Shown one piece after another: positions 11,290-23,573 of a stretch of 64,000 nucleotides of DNA. Made by a program: the position numbers and the translations under genes. Source of the DNA: Odontocerum albicorne (taxonomy: Eukaryota; Arthropoda; Insecta; Trichoptera; Odontoceridae); contig OX463854.1 of NCBI GenBank assembly GCA_949825065.1, positions 13,367,112 to 13,431,111 of the forward strand. Direction: 5' to 3'. The notes below the pieces were generated by a model. It saw nothing but the letters and a program-made list of their open reading frames with translations. It was not told the origin of the DNA and did no database searches. Positions within the stretch are counted from its first letter, which is position 1, and every line of letters starts with the position of its first letter.

Positions 11290-12680
11290 CCAGAGTATTG
11301 AAATCTTCATCCTAAGGTCGATGTTATAAAATTATAACCAAATATGCGATAAATAATAATGATTCCTTAACATTGCCTTAAGAACCAGCGTATTCGAATG
11401 TCGATTATCATCTTAGCAAAACAAACACGGTATTATTTAAAACTTATTGGCAATAGCCGTAAAAATGTTTAAAAATTAATCTGAGAAAATAATATTTATC
11501 CTATTGTGGGGGGGTTGCCTTTTAAATAAACAAATACACCAAATGTCAACGTGAGAGCAAGAAAATTTTCTTAAGTAATCAATTTTTGCAGCTTACATTT
11601 TTCTCTTCCCGAGATTTCTCTCATAAATTTTGATAATTCTCAGTGAAACCAGAATCAATCTTGAAAAAATAGGCACGCATATAGTTTTTTTTATTGTTCT
11701 AAATGGAATGATAGAATAAAACAAAATACATAAAAAATAGGATTATTTCTCATGAAATTTGGACACGCAATACGACGAAGACATTGAAGTTTACGAATGT
11801 GTATATATTTATATCCTTATTTCCTTTGTCGTACCTTTTTAAAAATATTCAATTCACTTGACAGCAGCAATAAATCAGACTAAAATAGCAAGAACAAATA
11901 GCTGTGCGACAGGGCGGGCGCGAGGAATATTTATGACAAGAAAGCAAGAAGGGATATATATCACCGGAGAAGGATTGACTAAACAATTGCGCTTTTAAAT
12001 TCTTCCTACAAAAGCCTTTTGCTGTATCACGATGTTTTTCATTCTTTGAAATGAGAAGGAAAAATGTTTATCAGAATATTACAGTCTTCATGAAGTAAAT
12101 AAACACGTCATTTTTTTCTTCTCAGGGATGCTTGTGACTAAAATTAATATGTTTTACAAATATTTAGCGATTTTTCTTAAATGCCCATAGCAAAACAAAA
12201 TAAGGAAGTTAAAAAATTATAATGTTTATACGCCACTATTTTAAATAGAATATGCCCTATTCTCTCCAGAACAAGGCTTGTTCTTAGATCTTATAACGAT
12301 TATACATTTTTCGATATACAATCATTTGAGTCTCGTAGATGTTCCTTTGATATTGAATTATGTTGTAAAATATTCACTGGTCTTGTAAACTCGCCTACGA
12401 CTTTGGAACAAATTGATTTTTAAGTTCCCTTTCGCTTGCTTAGAAGATCGGCTTTTTTTAGCATTGCAGCATTTACGAGTAGGAATAACACATGCTTCTA
12501 TAACAATATATTTATTGCTGGTACAGGCTCCAAGTCCAGAGTATAAACAAATATAAAGAAGATCTTTCTTACAAATAATTTGGATCTAAAAAGGCTTTGG
12601 ACAAGTGTAAAACAAATAAGCAATAAATATGCTTTAGTTAAAATAAAGAGATTTGTATATTCATGAATTTCTTCTTCTTA
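11290..12680. other. no gene seen
   Basis: AT-rich DNA with no coding similarity. A TACGAGTA octamer is at 12474. Confidence 0.5.
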
Positions 12681-12684
12681 TTTT

Positions 12685-13146
12685 AGGCCTGTTGGCCTGT
12701 TATGGTCCTGCATCATTGTGTTATGGTCCTGCATCGCTCTTCAACGGCTTAGGTGCGCCATCCAAAACAAGAGACGTGGAATGTTGTCGGGAAAGGTGGT
12801 TTTTATTCATGACAATGCGCGGCCTCATGAATCAGCGCGAACACAGCGAGAACTTCAACGTCTTAAGTGGGAAATTTTTGGGCATCCTCCTTACAGCCCT
12901 GACTTGGCACTAAGTGATTTTCACTTATTCCCGAAACAAAAGGAATATTTGGGTGAAAAACAGTTCGCAAACGATGAAGACCTCAAACAAGAAGTGAGAT
13001 CCTGGCTCAAATCTTTGGCGGTAGAAGAGTATAACATCGGAATTGAAAATTGGTTCCACGTTACAATAAGTGCCTTGACAGCTATGGCGACTATATTTAA
13101 AAATAGAGTAAGGGACTGTGACTTTGTAAATAAAGTTGTGTGTTGA
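12685..13146 (+). pseudogene. mariner transposase, C-terminal half (truncated)
   Basis: The frame ending at 13146 carries the last two catalytic regions of a mariner transposase: FIHDNARPHESA, then YSPDLALSDFHLFP. The two aspartates are separated by 34 residues, the D,D34D spacing of mariner. It continues with EYLGEKQFANDEDLKQEV, a cecropia/mellifera-like tail. The N-terminal DNA-binding half and the first catalytic D are missing. A short direct duplication (TTATGGTCCTGCATC) marks the 5' break. It differs in subfamily from the 7-kb fragment, so the two are not halves of one split copy. Confidence 0.88.
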
Positions 13147-13150
13147 TATC

Positions 13151-14052
13151 TTTCGTTTTTATTTAGTTATGCCAAAACGTTATTTACTTTCTGTACGACC
13201 CACGTGTAAATTTAACACGAAGTTCACCAAAACTGTATTTACCTCCTATAAAATTTAAGATTTACTCTCGAAATGTTTTAATTTAGCGTTTAATAAGTCA
13301 GTTATTTGACATAAAGTTAAAAGTTGACTTATCAATAACTCCAATTATGCCGATAACACCCTCATATTATTATAGCAGACAAAATGTAATACTTACAATA
13401 ACTTCTTAACATTAAAACAGCAAGAAAATGAACTTAAAATCGATGTATCTTAAACCAAAACGATGATACTAAGTTGACAAGAAGATATTAGATTATTATC
13501 AATGTAAAATACATAAAATATGGAGATAACAACATAATTTAGGGAGCATTATATTCGAAATTAAATAAAAATCAGCCCTGTATTGAGACTACCATATTGG
13601 CTTTCAAGAGTATGGGACAATTCTTCAGCATTAATAATTTTAATTTGATATAAAGACAGAAAGTGGTTCAATCTTAAATTTGTAAACGTCGCGACGTTTA
13701 CAAATTTAAGATTGAGCCACCGTCGGTAGCAATGTTTGGTAGCTACCGACGCCTCGGTAGCAATGTTTTTTAATTCAAGATTTTCTAGATCTACATTAAA
13801 CAAAAAATGTGCTGTCAATAACGAAAGAAAGTAAAAAAAACACAAGTTATCAAACAAAATCCTTCGGAACAACAGACCACAGAGACTTCAATAAAACATA
13901 ACTCCCGTTGAATATCAGCGTTGTCCACGTAACAAACTTAGATTAACTTGAAAAGAGCCTCAATACACGTGTTGCGGTGATTAATAAAATTAATCAAAGA
14001 ACGCACCATGACAGGAAGAAGGGAAAATTTAGTGATTTAATATACTGAACTA
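13151..14052. other. no gene seen apart from a palindrome cluster
   Basis: AT-rich DNA. The only notable structure is the inverted-repeat cluster at 13663-13768. Confidence 0.45.
13663..13768. repeat. perfect palindrome plus nested repeats
   Basis: The left arm 13669-13691 ends GTAAACGTCG and the right arm 13692-13714 starts CGACGTTTAC: 23 perfect base pairs with no loop, extended to 29 bp with one mismatch (13663-13720). Next to it GTCGGTAGC (13722) is inverted in GCTACCGAC (13742), and TCGGTAGCAATGTTT occurs twice in direct orientation. It may be a foldback element remnant. Confidence 0.85.
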
Positions 14053-14706
14053 CGCTTTTAGATAGAATTATTGAAGCCAGTGTGAGGATGGGGCTGAACA
14101 TGAACGTAAGGAAAACTAAGTTCATGGTATTTGGCTGGCAGGATCACGCAGGAGCACGTCTTACATTGAACGGTGCTTATATTATATATAGAGAGAGTGA
14201 AAAAGTTTAAATACTAGTGCAAAACCTCGACCCAGAAACCGAAGTCAAGTGCAGAATTGAATTATTTCGTGCGACTTTTAATAAATTGAAAAGCGTATTC
14301 TGCGATGATAATCTAAACTTGAAACTTCGACAATGGGTAGTCAAATGCTAGGTTTGGTCAGTGTTATTGCATGGAGTAGAATTATGGACCCTCAAAGTAA
14401 ATAGCATGAACCGACTGGAAGCATTCGAAATGTGGATCCACCGGAGAATGCTACGGATACCCTGGACGGATGTGGTCAGCAGCACAAGGGTTTTTCAAAG
14501 AGCCAACGTTGATAGAAAGTTGCTGACTAATATTAAAATCCGAAAGGTGTCCTACTTGGGGCATGTACTTAGAGGAGCAAATTACAAATTACTGCACCTG
14601 ATCATCCAAGGCAAAATAGAAGGCCGAAGAAGTGTTGGCAGGAAGCAAATCTCCTGGCTCCGCAATATACGTGATTGGACTGGCATAAGAGGCGTTAAGG
14701 GATATT
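14053..14706 (+). pseudogene. LINE reverse transcriptase, C-terminal fragment
   Basis: From about 14085 the frame reads GLNMNVRKTKFMVF, then DHAGARLTLNGA, and after several stops and frameshifts continues cleanly from 14361 as LLHGVELWTLKVNSMNRLEA and onward to QISWLRNIRDWTG. This is the thumb and C-terminal region of an insect non-LTR reverse transcriptase. It matches the longer minus-strand copy at 33316-34305 residue for residue over most of its length. It is truncated at both ends; the YADD motif and the terminal part are missing. Confidence 0.88.
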
Positions 14707-15169
14707 GAAGAACGGTCGCGTTAAAGGTAAGCGTCTTACTTACTAAGCAAGGAATATAACACTACAAAAATAATAAGTTCAATGACTTTCATTTTTTTAG
14801 GAAGCTTGTCAACCATTAAACTACGTTCACGTTTAAGAGCCTTAGGATAGGAGGAAGAAACATGTGTATCATGGATTTATTAAATTCATGGCTAAAAAAG
14901 TTATTTAGTGTTAAATATTCTAGTTTAGAGTTCCACAAAGATAACCTTTGAGCAATAATAATGCACTTAATAATTAACCTTTAACGGCTGAAGTTTTGAA
15001 TAGCACGTCCATTTTTAATATTTAAAGTGTTTCCAAATATATAGTAAGGATGATTGAATCCACGTTTTCAGTATCTTTCTGGCATTAGGTCCCAATTCGG
15101 TTGTTAAAAAATATAATTATCCAAATAGCAGAATTTTCAAACAATTTTTATCTTTTATTATTCACTTAC

Positions 15170-15335
15170 ATTTCGCATTTACTTTCCTTCATTCTTTTCA
15201 ATTAGGACAATTTTGAATTTCCTTACATTAATTTTCAGGTTTTGTATCTTCATATTCCACGTACAAGTCATCTTTTATACGATATTGCTCATTTTCTTTC
15301 TCCGCTAACATTACCGTGTCTTTAATATAACAAAA
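15170..15335 (-). pseudogene. LINE RT fragment around motif C
   Basis: The minus strand reads DTVMLAEKENEQYRIKDDLY, then VEYEDTK, and after a frameshift LKINVRKFKIVLIEKNEGK. This matches the conserved RT order F-ADDTVMLAE..L..L-INVKKTK. The catalytic ADD is partly lost (IK precedes DT). It is too short to assign a clade, and may be the same family as the 10.4-kb and 45.4-kb remnants. Confidence 0.6.
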
Positions 15336-16301
15336 TATAAAACAAACATAACCAACACTGCCATTAATTTTAAAATAACCCGATCCACAGTTGAAATTGT
15401 TTGTTTACTTATTGTAAGATATTCTTAATGATACTATAACATACCTTCTTCCTTGTTTTATCACAAACCTTGAATTATACTTAAATGGGGTGGGCTTACC
15501 TTATATACTAGCGGCAGTTTCTTTTATTTTGGGTAACATTCTCTGAGAGTTCGTTCATTGTGGCATTCTTCACTTTTATCATGTGTGTGTATTTGGTGGC
15601 CGATGGAAACCCAGGTTTACAATTCGATTGAAAATATGGTTTTAAAATATTCTCATCACATACATTCTTATCTAACTGTCATCGAACAAAATTAAATTGT
15701 GCACTCACAGCGAGGAAAAACTGTTGTTCTTCATTGCGTACTTAATGCTGAGCATCGTAATCCTCCCCTGTATCTGGTTATTCCCATGCCTTTGTCATGT
15801 TGAATGCAGCGTTGAAAGAAAATCATATTAATTGTTCATTTGATTCGTTCGTCGCATATGAAATATTTTCTTGCAGCCACTATGTTCCTAAAGGGAAGAT
15901 TTCCTTTTCAGTACATTCAACTCGTTTTTTTTTGTAATATTTGCAATTTGTCAAAGGCTCTAAACAACGCTGTATATTGTAAAGTATCCTTTAAATATTA
16001 CTATTAATTTTCCTTGTTTTTATTTAACTATACCCGTGATCAACTGCTTCTCAGAATTTTCGTTGTCCTTTCAAGTATGTCAGGATCATTTTTTTTGCAT
16101 GTTGTGAAAAGTGTTTCGGTAATTGTTAATTTTTTAATGATAGAGACGTTGGCAAGTCTTAGATAACAGCTAAAAATCAGTAAAAATTGGATATTAAAAA
16201 TGATACAACAAAACATCTTGCTGAGAAAGAAGGAAGGAGGGGGCTGAAAAATCAAAAGCAGTTTCACTTTTATGAAACTGGTTTATTCATGCAATTTGTA
16301 T
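15336..16301. other. no gene seen
   Basis: AT-rich DNA between a LINE remnant and the TTAGG-bearing minisatellite; no exon recognised. Confidence 0.45.
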
Positions 16302-16505
16302 GTTTAAATGGTTACCTAAGCTTAGGTTAGGTTATTTAATATGTATGTTAAAATGGTAAGGTTAGGTGATTTAATTTGTTTGTTTTAATTGTTAGGTAAG
16401 GTTATTTAATTTGTAAGTTTAAATGGTTAGGTTAGGTTAGGTTATTTAATTTGTTTGTTTAAATGGTAAGGTTAGTTTATTTAATTTGTATATTTAAATG
16501 GTAAG
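16302..16505. repeat. minisatellite carrying variable TTAGG blocks
   Basis: Units begin GTTTAAATGG and end ATTTAATTTG plus three bases. Successive units start at 16302, 16347, 16382, 16417 and 16457 and are 45, 35, 35, 40 and 35 bp long, with a partial sixth. The 40-bp unit has one extra TTAGG, so it contains (TTAGG)3 followed by TTA. The array lies just downstream of the stop of GNAT locus C. Confidence 0.8.
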
Positions 16506-16602
16506 AAAACTAAACGTCTTGTACTAGACGTTTGTTTTATCAATAAGTTAAGAGCGTGCTTCATAAGTAACATAATATTTGTCAACACAACTTGAAAAGA
16601 AT

Positions 16603-17803
16603 TTAATTCTCCATTAAACTTGTATTTAATTTTCCTTCCAATTTTGAATAATCCACGTCGGTCAAAGTTCTGAATCCAGACCTTTTCGATGACTTCTGTG
16701 CGAAAACTGAGCTGCAAAACAAAGAAGTCAGATTTATGATTTTGGTCTTCCAGATTGAAGATCTGTAACAAAATACGATAAACAAGTCGAAATAACGCAA
16801 AAACTTTAACAACATGGTTTTTCATACGAAATATCATCATTTATTTCAATTTACGACATCGCTCAACTTGAAATCGGACACGCGTATGCAAAAAACGATT
16901 TAACTCATAAAACATATTTTTTATAGATGAAATATCGACTCAACATTCCTGAACCCTTTTATGTGCATACAAAATATCGAACAACTGAAATGTGTATTCC
17001 ATAGTGAAATTTCATTTTGAAAATTATTTTGAAAAATATTTAGGTTGAATCTTTTCTGCCCACTCACATCCATTTGTACCATAAATATTATCGAAGTGAC
17101 GATGACAAGATATCGCAGGCTGTTACCATTTTTGTTAATGTTTATAAATTGTTTTTTGTTAATGGATGATTCCTGTGTAAATTGGTTGATTTGTGCATGC
17201 TTAACAAATACTTTGTCTTAACAGGTAATAGTCGAAGTTTTTATTTTAAGGAATTCTAAGTTGCGTTATCATTTAATCTACTAATTGTTATTAGTCTTTG
17301 TCAAGCAGATTAGTGACGCATTATATATTTCATTAATTAGCTTGGATAATACAAATAAAATTGAAAAAACAAACAGTCTAAAATCAGCGTGAAAGGGAAA
17401 TAAGAATGCAATATCCTAGGAATCATGCCAAGCAAATTGCTTTCTCTCTCTTTTAGTTTATTGACGAACTTAATTTTTTTATAATTTTCATTAACTTTTA
17501 TATCAATTGTTAAAAAAAAGATTATATTATAATATTCAAGAACTTATATGCTTTCCGTTAAAATATATTTCATCTTTTTTTTATTTGCAAAATATGAAAA
17601 TTCATAAAACCGAATGTCCCTCTGAATTACCTTACTTCCAAAATTTCAGCTCCAATATTTAATCCCCTGTAATCTGGTCTGACACACAATCCGGCAGAAT
17701 TCAGGCATCGGTCAGATCCGTACGTTTTGTATATATCAAACGTCGACTCTATAATGTCAGTCATTTTGGCGAGGATATATGGTGGTGAATGTGTCCGGAT
17801 ATC
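16603..17803 (-). CDS. AANAT-like N-acetyltransferase, exons 3-4 only (locus C)
   Basis: Two exons on the minus strand match the last two exons of genes A and B. Exon 3 (17803-17631, 173 bp, two codons longer than its paralogues) carries AGLCVRPDYRGLNIGAEIL, the acetyl-CoA loop (motif A) of the GNAT fold. Exon 4 (16762-16603, 160 bp) reads RSSIWKTKIINLT and later KSSKRSGFRTL, and stops 13 codons earlier than gene B. Splice signals (TTTCAG acceptor, GTAATT donor, TTACAG acceptor) and phases (0 in, 2 between exons) are intact and the joint frame has no stop. No first or second exon was found between 17804 and gene A. It is either a 5'-deleted copy or an alternative 3' module for exons 1-2 of gene A, which end in the matching phase. 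Confidence 0.78.
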
Positions 17804-19398
17804 CTGAAAGAATTTATTGAAATGGTTTTCATGGATTTTTCAAAATATGGAGATTGAAAACATTTAAGCATTTTAAATTAATATTATGCTTCCTACTTTC
17901 ATTTAAAATGAAAATATGCTATTACGCATTCTCCTTTAATATTCAAATTAATTAGCATATTATATTAGTTCACGTTTCACTCGCATACTATATGGTACTA
18001 AAATACTATTGTGGACGATGATCTAAGCAGATTTTAACACTGTTCGGTTCAAGTAGATGTGTTTTAATGCCTCATTGACATTGTTTCATATCACTATGCG
18101 ACTCAATAGCAAAAATTTTAACATTGTGTATTTAAAAGGCCGTTGTCTCTAATAAGTGGCTTTTATTATCTGAAGATCACCATATAACTGAAGTCCGGTA
18201 GATATTTTAAAAACTGTTCCATTTATGACAAAAAATATACAAAACTAATACAGCTTTTTAAATAGTTCATAATAATTTTATTGTAATTTAATTGCCATTT
18301 ATGTTTTCTACTTTAGTATATATTATTTAACTGGGATTTGTGATGTTAAGCACTGTGATAAAAATAAATGAGTTGACCCAAAACTTAATATGAATGTTTG
18401 CAAACATGAGACAAACGTAAATATGATAAATCTAGTCAACAACTACTTATTCTGCTATGAAATACTCTTATCACAATTGACAATCTCTTTATTTTCTTTC
18501 AAGATAAAATTAAACGAAGAAGTTGGTCAATAAACAATAATATTTTTCGAAAAAAATGTTTTCGTAAATTATTAAAATATATCGTTTCTGATTAGAGCTC
18601 TGAATGACAGAGGGAGCGAAGGTCGAGTGTCCATCCAATGGGGGGGTCAGGTAAAGGCTACAACAAGTTTAGAGGCTTTGTATAAAGTATTTAATTGCTC
18701 ACATTAAATGATAATCGAGGAATAACATAATGGTTATGATCGACAACATTAAGAATACGATCAGAAAGAAAAAGAAGCAATACAGTCACTAAAATATCTA
18801 AACGAACATTTATTGACAATTTGTTGCGTGACCTGGATTTTAGTAGATTGACAAAGCTCTGAAACACTCAATAAAACACCTTAAAGAACACTCATTGGCA
18901 ATTTATTACGAGGTCTGATGTGTAATACCGTTATCGACAATATGTAATATGTAATACCGTCAACATATCATTTCTTATATGTATTTTTCTTTGGATTTTT
19001 CCAAAAATGTTGTTGGTGGCAAAGGAGGTTTCAAAGCGTTGCTTTTTTTGTGACAAAGTTATACTATCTGTCTTTTTTACACGACCTTGCCAGCCTTCTT
19101 TATTGTCTAGCTCCGTATACATCTGCTTATTTTTTTTTTCATATTTCTTTGATATACCTAGTTTTTTATGTTCCTATATTTTCATCATGTTTCTGAAAGC
19201 GTCTATTATTATAATACCTATTTTTTTAATTCACATGTGTACGTGACATATAAATTGTTTTAATTAAACCAAGTTATGGAAAGTTGTTAAATTGTTTATG
19301 TATATGTTCTTTATGTGATTGATAAACTTGAAACAATAAATATAAAAGAATAAAAAAAAACAATGTGTCATAAAAAATCCATTATATTTAAAAAAAAT
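17804..19398. other. spacer between GNAT locus C and gene A; missing exons not found
   Basis: I looked on the minus strand for exon 1 (WRRFE..KDGT) and exon 2 (CFEDD) equivalents and saw none. The rest is AT-rich and unrecognised. Confidence 0.5.
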
Positions 19399-19477
19399 CC
19401 ATAAGTAAAAAGAATAACATTCGCTAACCTATTTAAAAAAAAAAAAATTCCATAAGTAAAAAGAATAACATTCGCTA
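19399..19477. repeat. 28-bp duplication across the stop codon of gene A
   Basis: CCATAAGTAAAAAGAATAAC followed by ATTCGCTA occurs at 19399 and again at 19450, 51 bp apart. The second copy includes the TAG stop (19475-19477) of the minus-strand gene. Confidence 0.85.
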
Positions 19478-22400
19478 TTTATACAGTTTTATCATAGTCT
19501 TTATAGACTTGAATCTTTCTTCAACTCGGAACCATTCAAATTTATCTTCCAATTCCCTAAACGGTGTCTCAACTATCGTAGAAAATCCTGCTTTTTCAGC
19601 TATTGTTTGTCCTCCTTTGGTTGTAAACATTGTAACTGTCAATTTAATGCCAAGTTCCTTGCAAATTGGATCCCTAAAAATATATCATTAATTAACAATT
19701 CATCATGTAAGATTACATTTATTTTTTTTTGTTAATATTTTACCCACATACTCGTATATTGGTATATACCATATATTTAATGTGACCAGTGCATAGCGAG
19801 ACATCTCGAATATGTGCCACAATAAAATATGTAATGTGCCACAGTAAAATATGTACCACAATAAAAAAAATGTTTAGCATCATTTTAGTTCTTCTATAAA
19901 ATGTAACTTTAGTAGTTTGTTAGATTGATAACGAGTACTAACTTATCTCCATTGTCTTATAGTTCTTACATTTTCTGTACTTGTTTTAGTTTAAAACTAT
20001 GAAATGTGTTAAAACTTAGTCTGAAGTGACAACTTCAAATTTGTTTTGCAGGGGAATTAGTAAATTTAATATTTTAATTGGCGGCGACGCGGGGAGGAGT
20101 GTTTTCAATTAAATTATGCCAATATATTTTTTCATCACCAACAGTTGTGAAATATGACGAACAGTTGCAACTCAGAATAGTTGTATTGGTAAAACGTGTT
20201 TGTATATGAATTTTACTGGTATTAGTCAGCAGTCTCAGAAGAAACGATGGACATTGTGAGACAGCTGAGAATAGATCGTTTATTCTAAATGTAGAGTAGA
20301 ATTATTTATTATTTTATTTACAATCCATATCCAAATTTGTATTTTTCACAAAATAAAATTTTAATTTTAAGTAAGAGTGAATATAGAAATATAATACTCG
20401 TATATTAGAATAACAAATATTAACATCAAAACACAAATATTCGTAAAATTTGCAGTTAAAATTGTGTAAACATTTGAATAAAATAAAAATAAATAAATAT
20501 GCACAAGTCCGATTCTAAATAATAATCTCTTTATGTTTCTTAAAAATAATTTGAAATGATCCATATCGCCGAGTCAGTGTATTTCAAAACCCTAAATATG
20601 TGTCTTTCTGAGGATCAACGGAATGATCATGATCACTTTACCTTAAAAATATTTAATATTAGATGTTCTCCATTACTAACCTAGCCAATAAAATTTCTTT
20701 TCCAATACTCATTCCTCTGTAACGTGTATTTACTGCTAAACCAACTGCAAATAAATACTTATCCACGTCAAATGTCTCATGAGCGTCATATTTTGCCTCA
20801 ACATAATTTATAACGCTCATTAATTCCTTTGGTTCTTCTATAATATCCTAAAACATAAAAGTATTGATGCCTTAATTTGGTATTCATCGAAATATCCGAA
20901 TTTACAATACGGACATACTAAAGACTATAGCTGGAAGGCGACATTGTCATCCGCTCTATTAATCGAGCTTCAAATTAAGAACCACTGAATTAGGGGGAAC
21001 TCGCTGTTCACTACATCAATACTACCTCATATGAAGACGTAACAAAACTCACTCACAACTATCCATGACCAGACGAACTCTTTTAATAACCTATAACCCT
21101 TTGTTACAATCATCAAGAATCGATCCCGATAACCTTACTAACTAGGCAACAAAGGTCGTCTAGTCTGTAAGGAATTCATTACAATCATCTGCACCTTTCT
21201 CTTCTCCGTAGTCCTAATAGTATTTGTATAAAAAACGAAATCATACTTCGAATATTAAAATCTTCACAAAACCTTAGATCAGGACAAATGTAAAATATGG
21301 CACCATTTTTTTGCTTAATGCATATCTATTGCCAAATATTAAATCTTAATACAAACCAGTAAAATTAAAATAATTTTATTCCAGCCCATGCGCAGAATAG
21401 TGCAATGCAATACACGCCATCATTTACGAAATGAGACCAAAATATAACAACAATATAACAAATATAGTAAAGCAATAAAATATATGGAAATAACTTCAGA
21501 AAAACAACATTGAACCCCTGAAAAACAACAAAGATGTTTTTTTACGTCAATATTAAAAAAATACAAATGATACCCAGTGAGATATAATCACAATTTCAGA
21601 TTCCGCATTACAGGGAAAAAGTCTTGCGATGCGATGGCGTATTAAGACTTCAAATGGATATTTTCTATGTTCAACAAACATCCCACTCGCGCTACAGAAA
21701 GGGTGTTTGTGGAAAAGCTGACGGAAAGCATTGTTGTATACAACCTTTGTCCAAAGTTTCATTATACAATTCTACCACATGCCTGATACATAAATAAACA
21801 AGCCATATGAATTGCACAACAAGCAATATGAACTGAATAACAGGAGCATCCGCAGAATCTTCTAGTCAGCATGTCTTTCTGCACTAAAGTCGTCAGAGCC
21901 TCCATACTATTTAGGACGTGTGTTAAAATATATCCAAAATATCTGATTTTTAATTACTGAACAAGTTAATGTTTGATCAATTATAAATATTTAATAGTGA
22001 AAATAATAGAAAATAATCCTTGTGATTAAATGTTGTTTGCAGAATAATCAATTTTATAGTTTGAACAAACTTTGGAAAGGTTTTTTTTTATTTTGATTAT
22101 ACATAAAAAAAAACTCAAGCACCTAGCCCAGACACGTATGTTTATATTTAAACCATACTTTTTCTAGTCCAAATTTTGGGCTTGATTTCTAGTGCAAACT
22201 GAACCGAAATAATCCAATTAGGCATTGTATCATTCACAAAATAAACCCATTAGAATAAATTTCATACAATCAATATTAAATGAAATGTGATGCACAGTAA
22301 TATGAATTAAATAGTTGTTTAAGCCGAATCGTTCAAAATGCAATATCGATATTCACTTACCTTAACACCCCGCATAGATATGCATAAAAAGTTCACACCT

Positions 22401-23322
22401 ACAATTTCTGGATTTTCAATTGAATCATCATCTTCAAAACATACTAGTGTCAATTTTGAGGAAGGGCATAATTTTTGTAAAAATCCATAAAATCTTCCAG
22501 CAATTCAGGTTTATTAATAGTATCTTAAAAAAACAAATCAATTCAAAAAGTGTGATATATACTTTAAAGAGATTATTTGCTAGAAAAAATATACATACAA
22601 AAACCATATCAGGTTAATATGAAACAGGATTCATAGGTATCACAGGTTGAGCTTTTATGAACAGCACTTTGTTTTATGAACGTGAATAGTAAACGAAAAA
22701 TTATTTTAATTGTCAAACAAATTCAAAACTATTTCCTTTGCATTCACCACGGTTATATTTGTTACGTACAATACCGGTTTAAAAGATCTCTGTCTTCTTA
22801 GTGAGGTAATGAAAAACTTAGGATGAAGATAGAGGTCTTTGAAACCAGTAATAAATTGAACATATAAAACAATTGGTACTTTAAAGAAAAAAATGTTTAA
22901 TTATTTAAAAAAATATTCAATATGGTATCACAAACTGAACAGAACATATGTAACTTATTCAAATTCGAAAAAAATTCTCCTAAAACATCTAAAATAATCA
23001 GGGACAAAAATACCAGAAAACCATTAAGACTATGAATGCAACCACATGCAAAGTTGGAAAGAAATTGACGATGAGGTCATGAAAAATAATAGGGTCAATA
23101 TCTGAAAAACTCAAAGTGATTTTGCAAAAGACTTGGGAATAAAATAACAGTTTATTTCTTACCAAATGATATATTTAAGGGCTCCTCTGCCAGAAAATTA
23201 TGTTTCATAAATTCCATAGCATCTTGGTATCTGTTTGAGGGAATATCTTGAATTTTAAATTTCTTATGTGTTCCGTCTTTTAGACATCTCTCGAATCGTC
23301 TCCAAACTTTAAGATCTTCCAT
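19475..23322 (-). CDS. AANAT-like N-acetyltransferase, gene A (1-bp frameshift)
   Basis: Probable cytosolic GNAT that moves acetyl from acetyl-CoA to an amine; substrate unknown. Exons on the minus strand: 23322-23163, 22523-22361, 20847-20681 and 19673-19475, with GT..AG borders and phases 1, 0, 2 as in gene B. Exon 1 starts MEDLKVWRRFERCLKDGT, the usual N-terminus of insect AANAT-like proteins; ATG context is GAAAATGG. Exon 3 carries motif A (NTRYRGMSIGKEIL). Exon 4 carries the motif-B region (GQTIAEKAGF) and ends at TAG. In exon 2 the frame hits TGA after residue 77 (NYALPQN); homology resumes one frame over (LTLVCFEDD). One base lost from the A4 run at 22454-22457 explains this. With that base the protein would be 229 residues. 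It is a recent pseudogene or a homopolymer assembly error. Confidence 0.85.
20930..21000. repeat. dispersed short repeat, copy 2 of 4
   Basis: CTATTAATCGAGCTT followed by TTAAGAACCACTGAA matches the pattern seen at 4516, 31672 and 60090. It lies in intron 2 of GNAT gene A, just upstream of exon 3 in the gene's sense. Confidence 0.35.
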
Positions 23323-23573
23323 TTTCTCTCTAAAAATACTTAGAGTTAAAAAAAATATTTTTCTGTTTTAAGTTAACTAACAAACAGAACGCTTCAAAGA
23401 TGAAAAATATATTTTTCCAAATTTTCTTTTTATCGAACACCAAAAAAGATATTCCTAATTTCATTGTAATTCATACATCATTTTCTTTTATTCATGTCGA
23501 TAGATAAATATTTAAAATGTATTACAGAATAAATAAAAACCTCATATAAAAATGAGAACCTGCCGTAACATGG

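Noticed and set aside
7095..13146. One mariner copy split between 7 kb and 13 kb
   Set aside because: The two halves are on opposite strands and belong to different mariner subfamilies by their conserved words.
16417..16456. True telomere array
   Set aside because: Only three TTAGG units occur in a row, within a 35-45 bp minisatellite and next to a gene fragment.
16481..16840. 119-codon minus-strand frame
   Set aside because: It is an overlapping frame over GNAT locus C exon 4; the true exon uses another frame that aligns with genes A and B.
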